From Dyadobacter pollutisoli (GTDB lineage: Bacteria > Bacteroidota > Bacteroidia > Cytophagales > Spirosomataceae), in the NCBI RefSeq assembly GCF_026625565.1, contig NZ_CP112998.1:7624351-7688350 (forward strand): a DNA stretch of 64,000 bases. Reading direction: 5' to 3'. Under the pieces are notes generated by a model. The model was given only the letters and a program-made list of their open reading frames with translations. It did not search any database and was not told where the DNA came from. Both the position numbers and the translations under genes were made by a program. Shown here piece after piece: positions 63,937 through 64,000 of this stretch (position 1 is the stretch's first letter; every line of letters begins with the position of its first letter).

Positions 63937-64000
63937 GTTTTTTAATGTATCAAAATATATTTTTCTACTTGTGGTTGTATTTTAAAATAAACTTCCTACT

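Overview
The window reads as chromosomal DNA of a Bacteroidota bacterium, most likely a Cytophagales member of the Dyadobacter/Spirosoma kind. The support is a RpoN with the family's typical N-terminus, a TamL lipoprotein in place of TamA, remnants of SusC-type and beta-barrel TonB receptors, a miaB / sigma-54 activator / lptE / secG operon, and promoter-like TAnnTTTG boxes. The genus is an inference from remembered gene content; no search was run.

Layout. 1-8.8 kb: a TPR protein cut by the window edge, a stand-alone receiver, a YtxH protein, then rpoN followed by an NtrC-type activator, a receiver-PAS-histidine kinase and an outer-membrane protein. 8.8-9.05 kb: a 24-bp tandem array bracketed by GC-rich palindromes. 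9-18.9 kb: a CusCBA-type metal efflux system with its two-component system, an App1-like lipid phosphatase in the same packed unit, and a divergent diacylglycerol-kinase-like gene. 18.9-27.2 kb: an esterase, a GntP permease, a second repeat/palindrome locus, sucC, a LolD-like ATPase, groESL and secG. 27.2-37.6 kb: envelope biogenesis (lptE, tamL), two RNA modification genes (miaB and a TrmH-type methyltransferase), a queuosine-precursor transporter and an aminotransferase. 37.6-40.1 kb: two decayed TonB-receptor fragments on either side of a CvfB-like gene. 40.1-48.4 kb: an AcrAB-TolC-type efflux operon and menaquinone genes. 48.5-55.5 kb: a LytS/LytR-type pair with a DUF3298 lipoprotein, radC, a TPR protein, a zinc-ribbon coiled-coil protein and a Nif3 protein. 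55.6-60.2 kb: tRNA-Asp, a Csp copper-storage protein, an unusual tRNA-like RNA, Lrp and PadR regulators, a TonB-like protein, an exonuclease and tRNA-Ala. 60.3-64 kb: a degraded accessory segment next to tRNA-Ala, with fragments of AraC, NTF2-like and NAD(P)-binding genes and an intact IS3-family element inside a lipoprotein gene.

The most interesting items are: (1) a minus-strand RNA at 56754-56914 with every arm of a tRNA but a variable region of about 90 nt, followed by its own terminator; (2) two loci, each between convergent genes, that pair short tandem repeats with a CCCAGG/CCTGGG palindrome; (3) the exactly reconstructable IS3 insertion with a 3-bp target duplication; (4) receptor and island pseudogenes not visible as ordinary ORFs. 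Sigma-54 is a theme: rpoN and two activators, one translationally coupled to both miaB and lptE.
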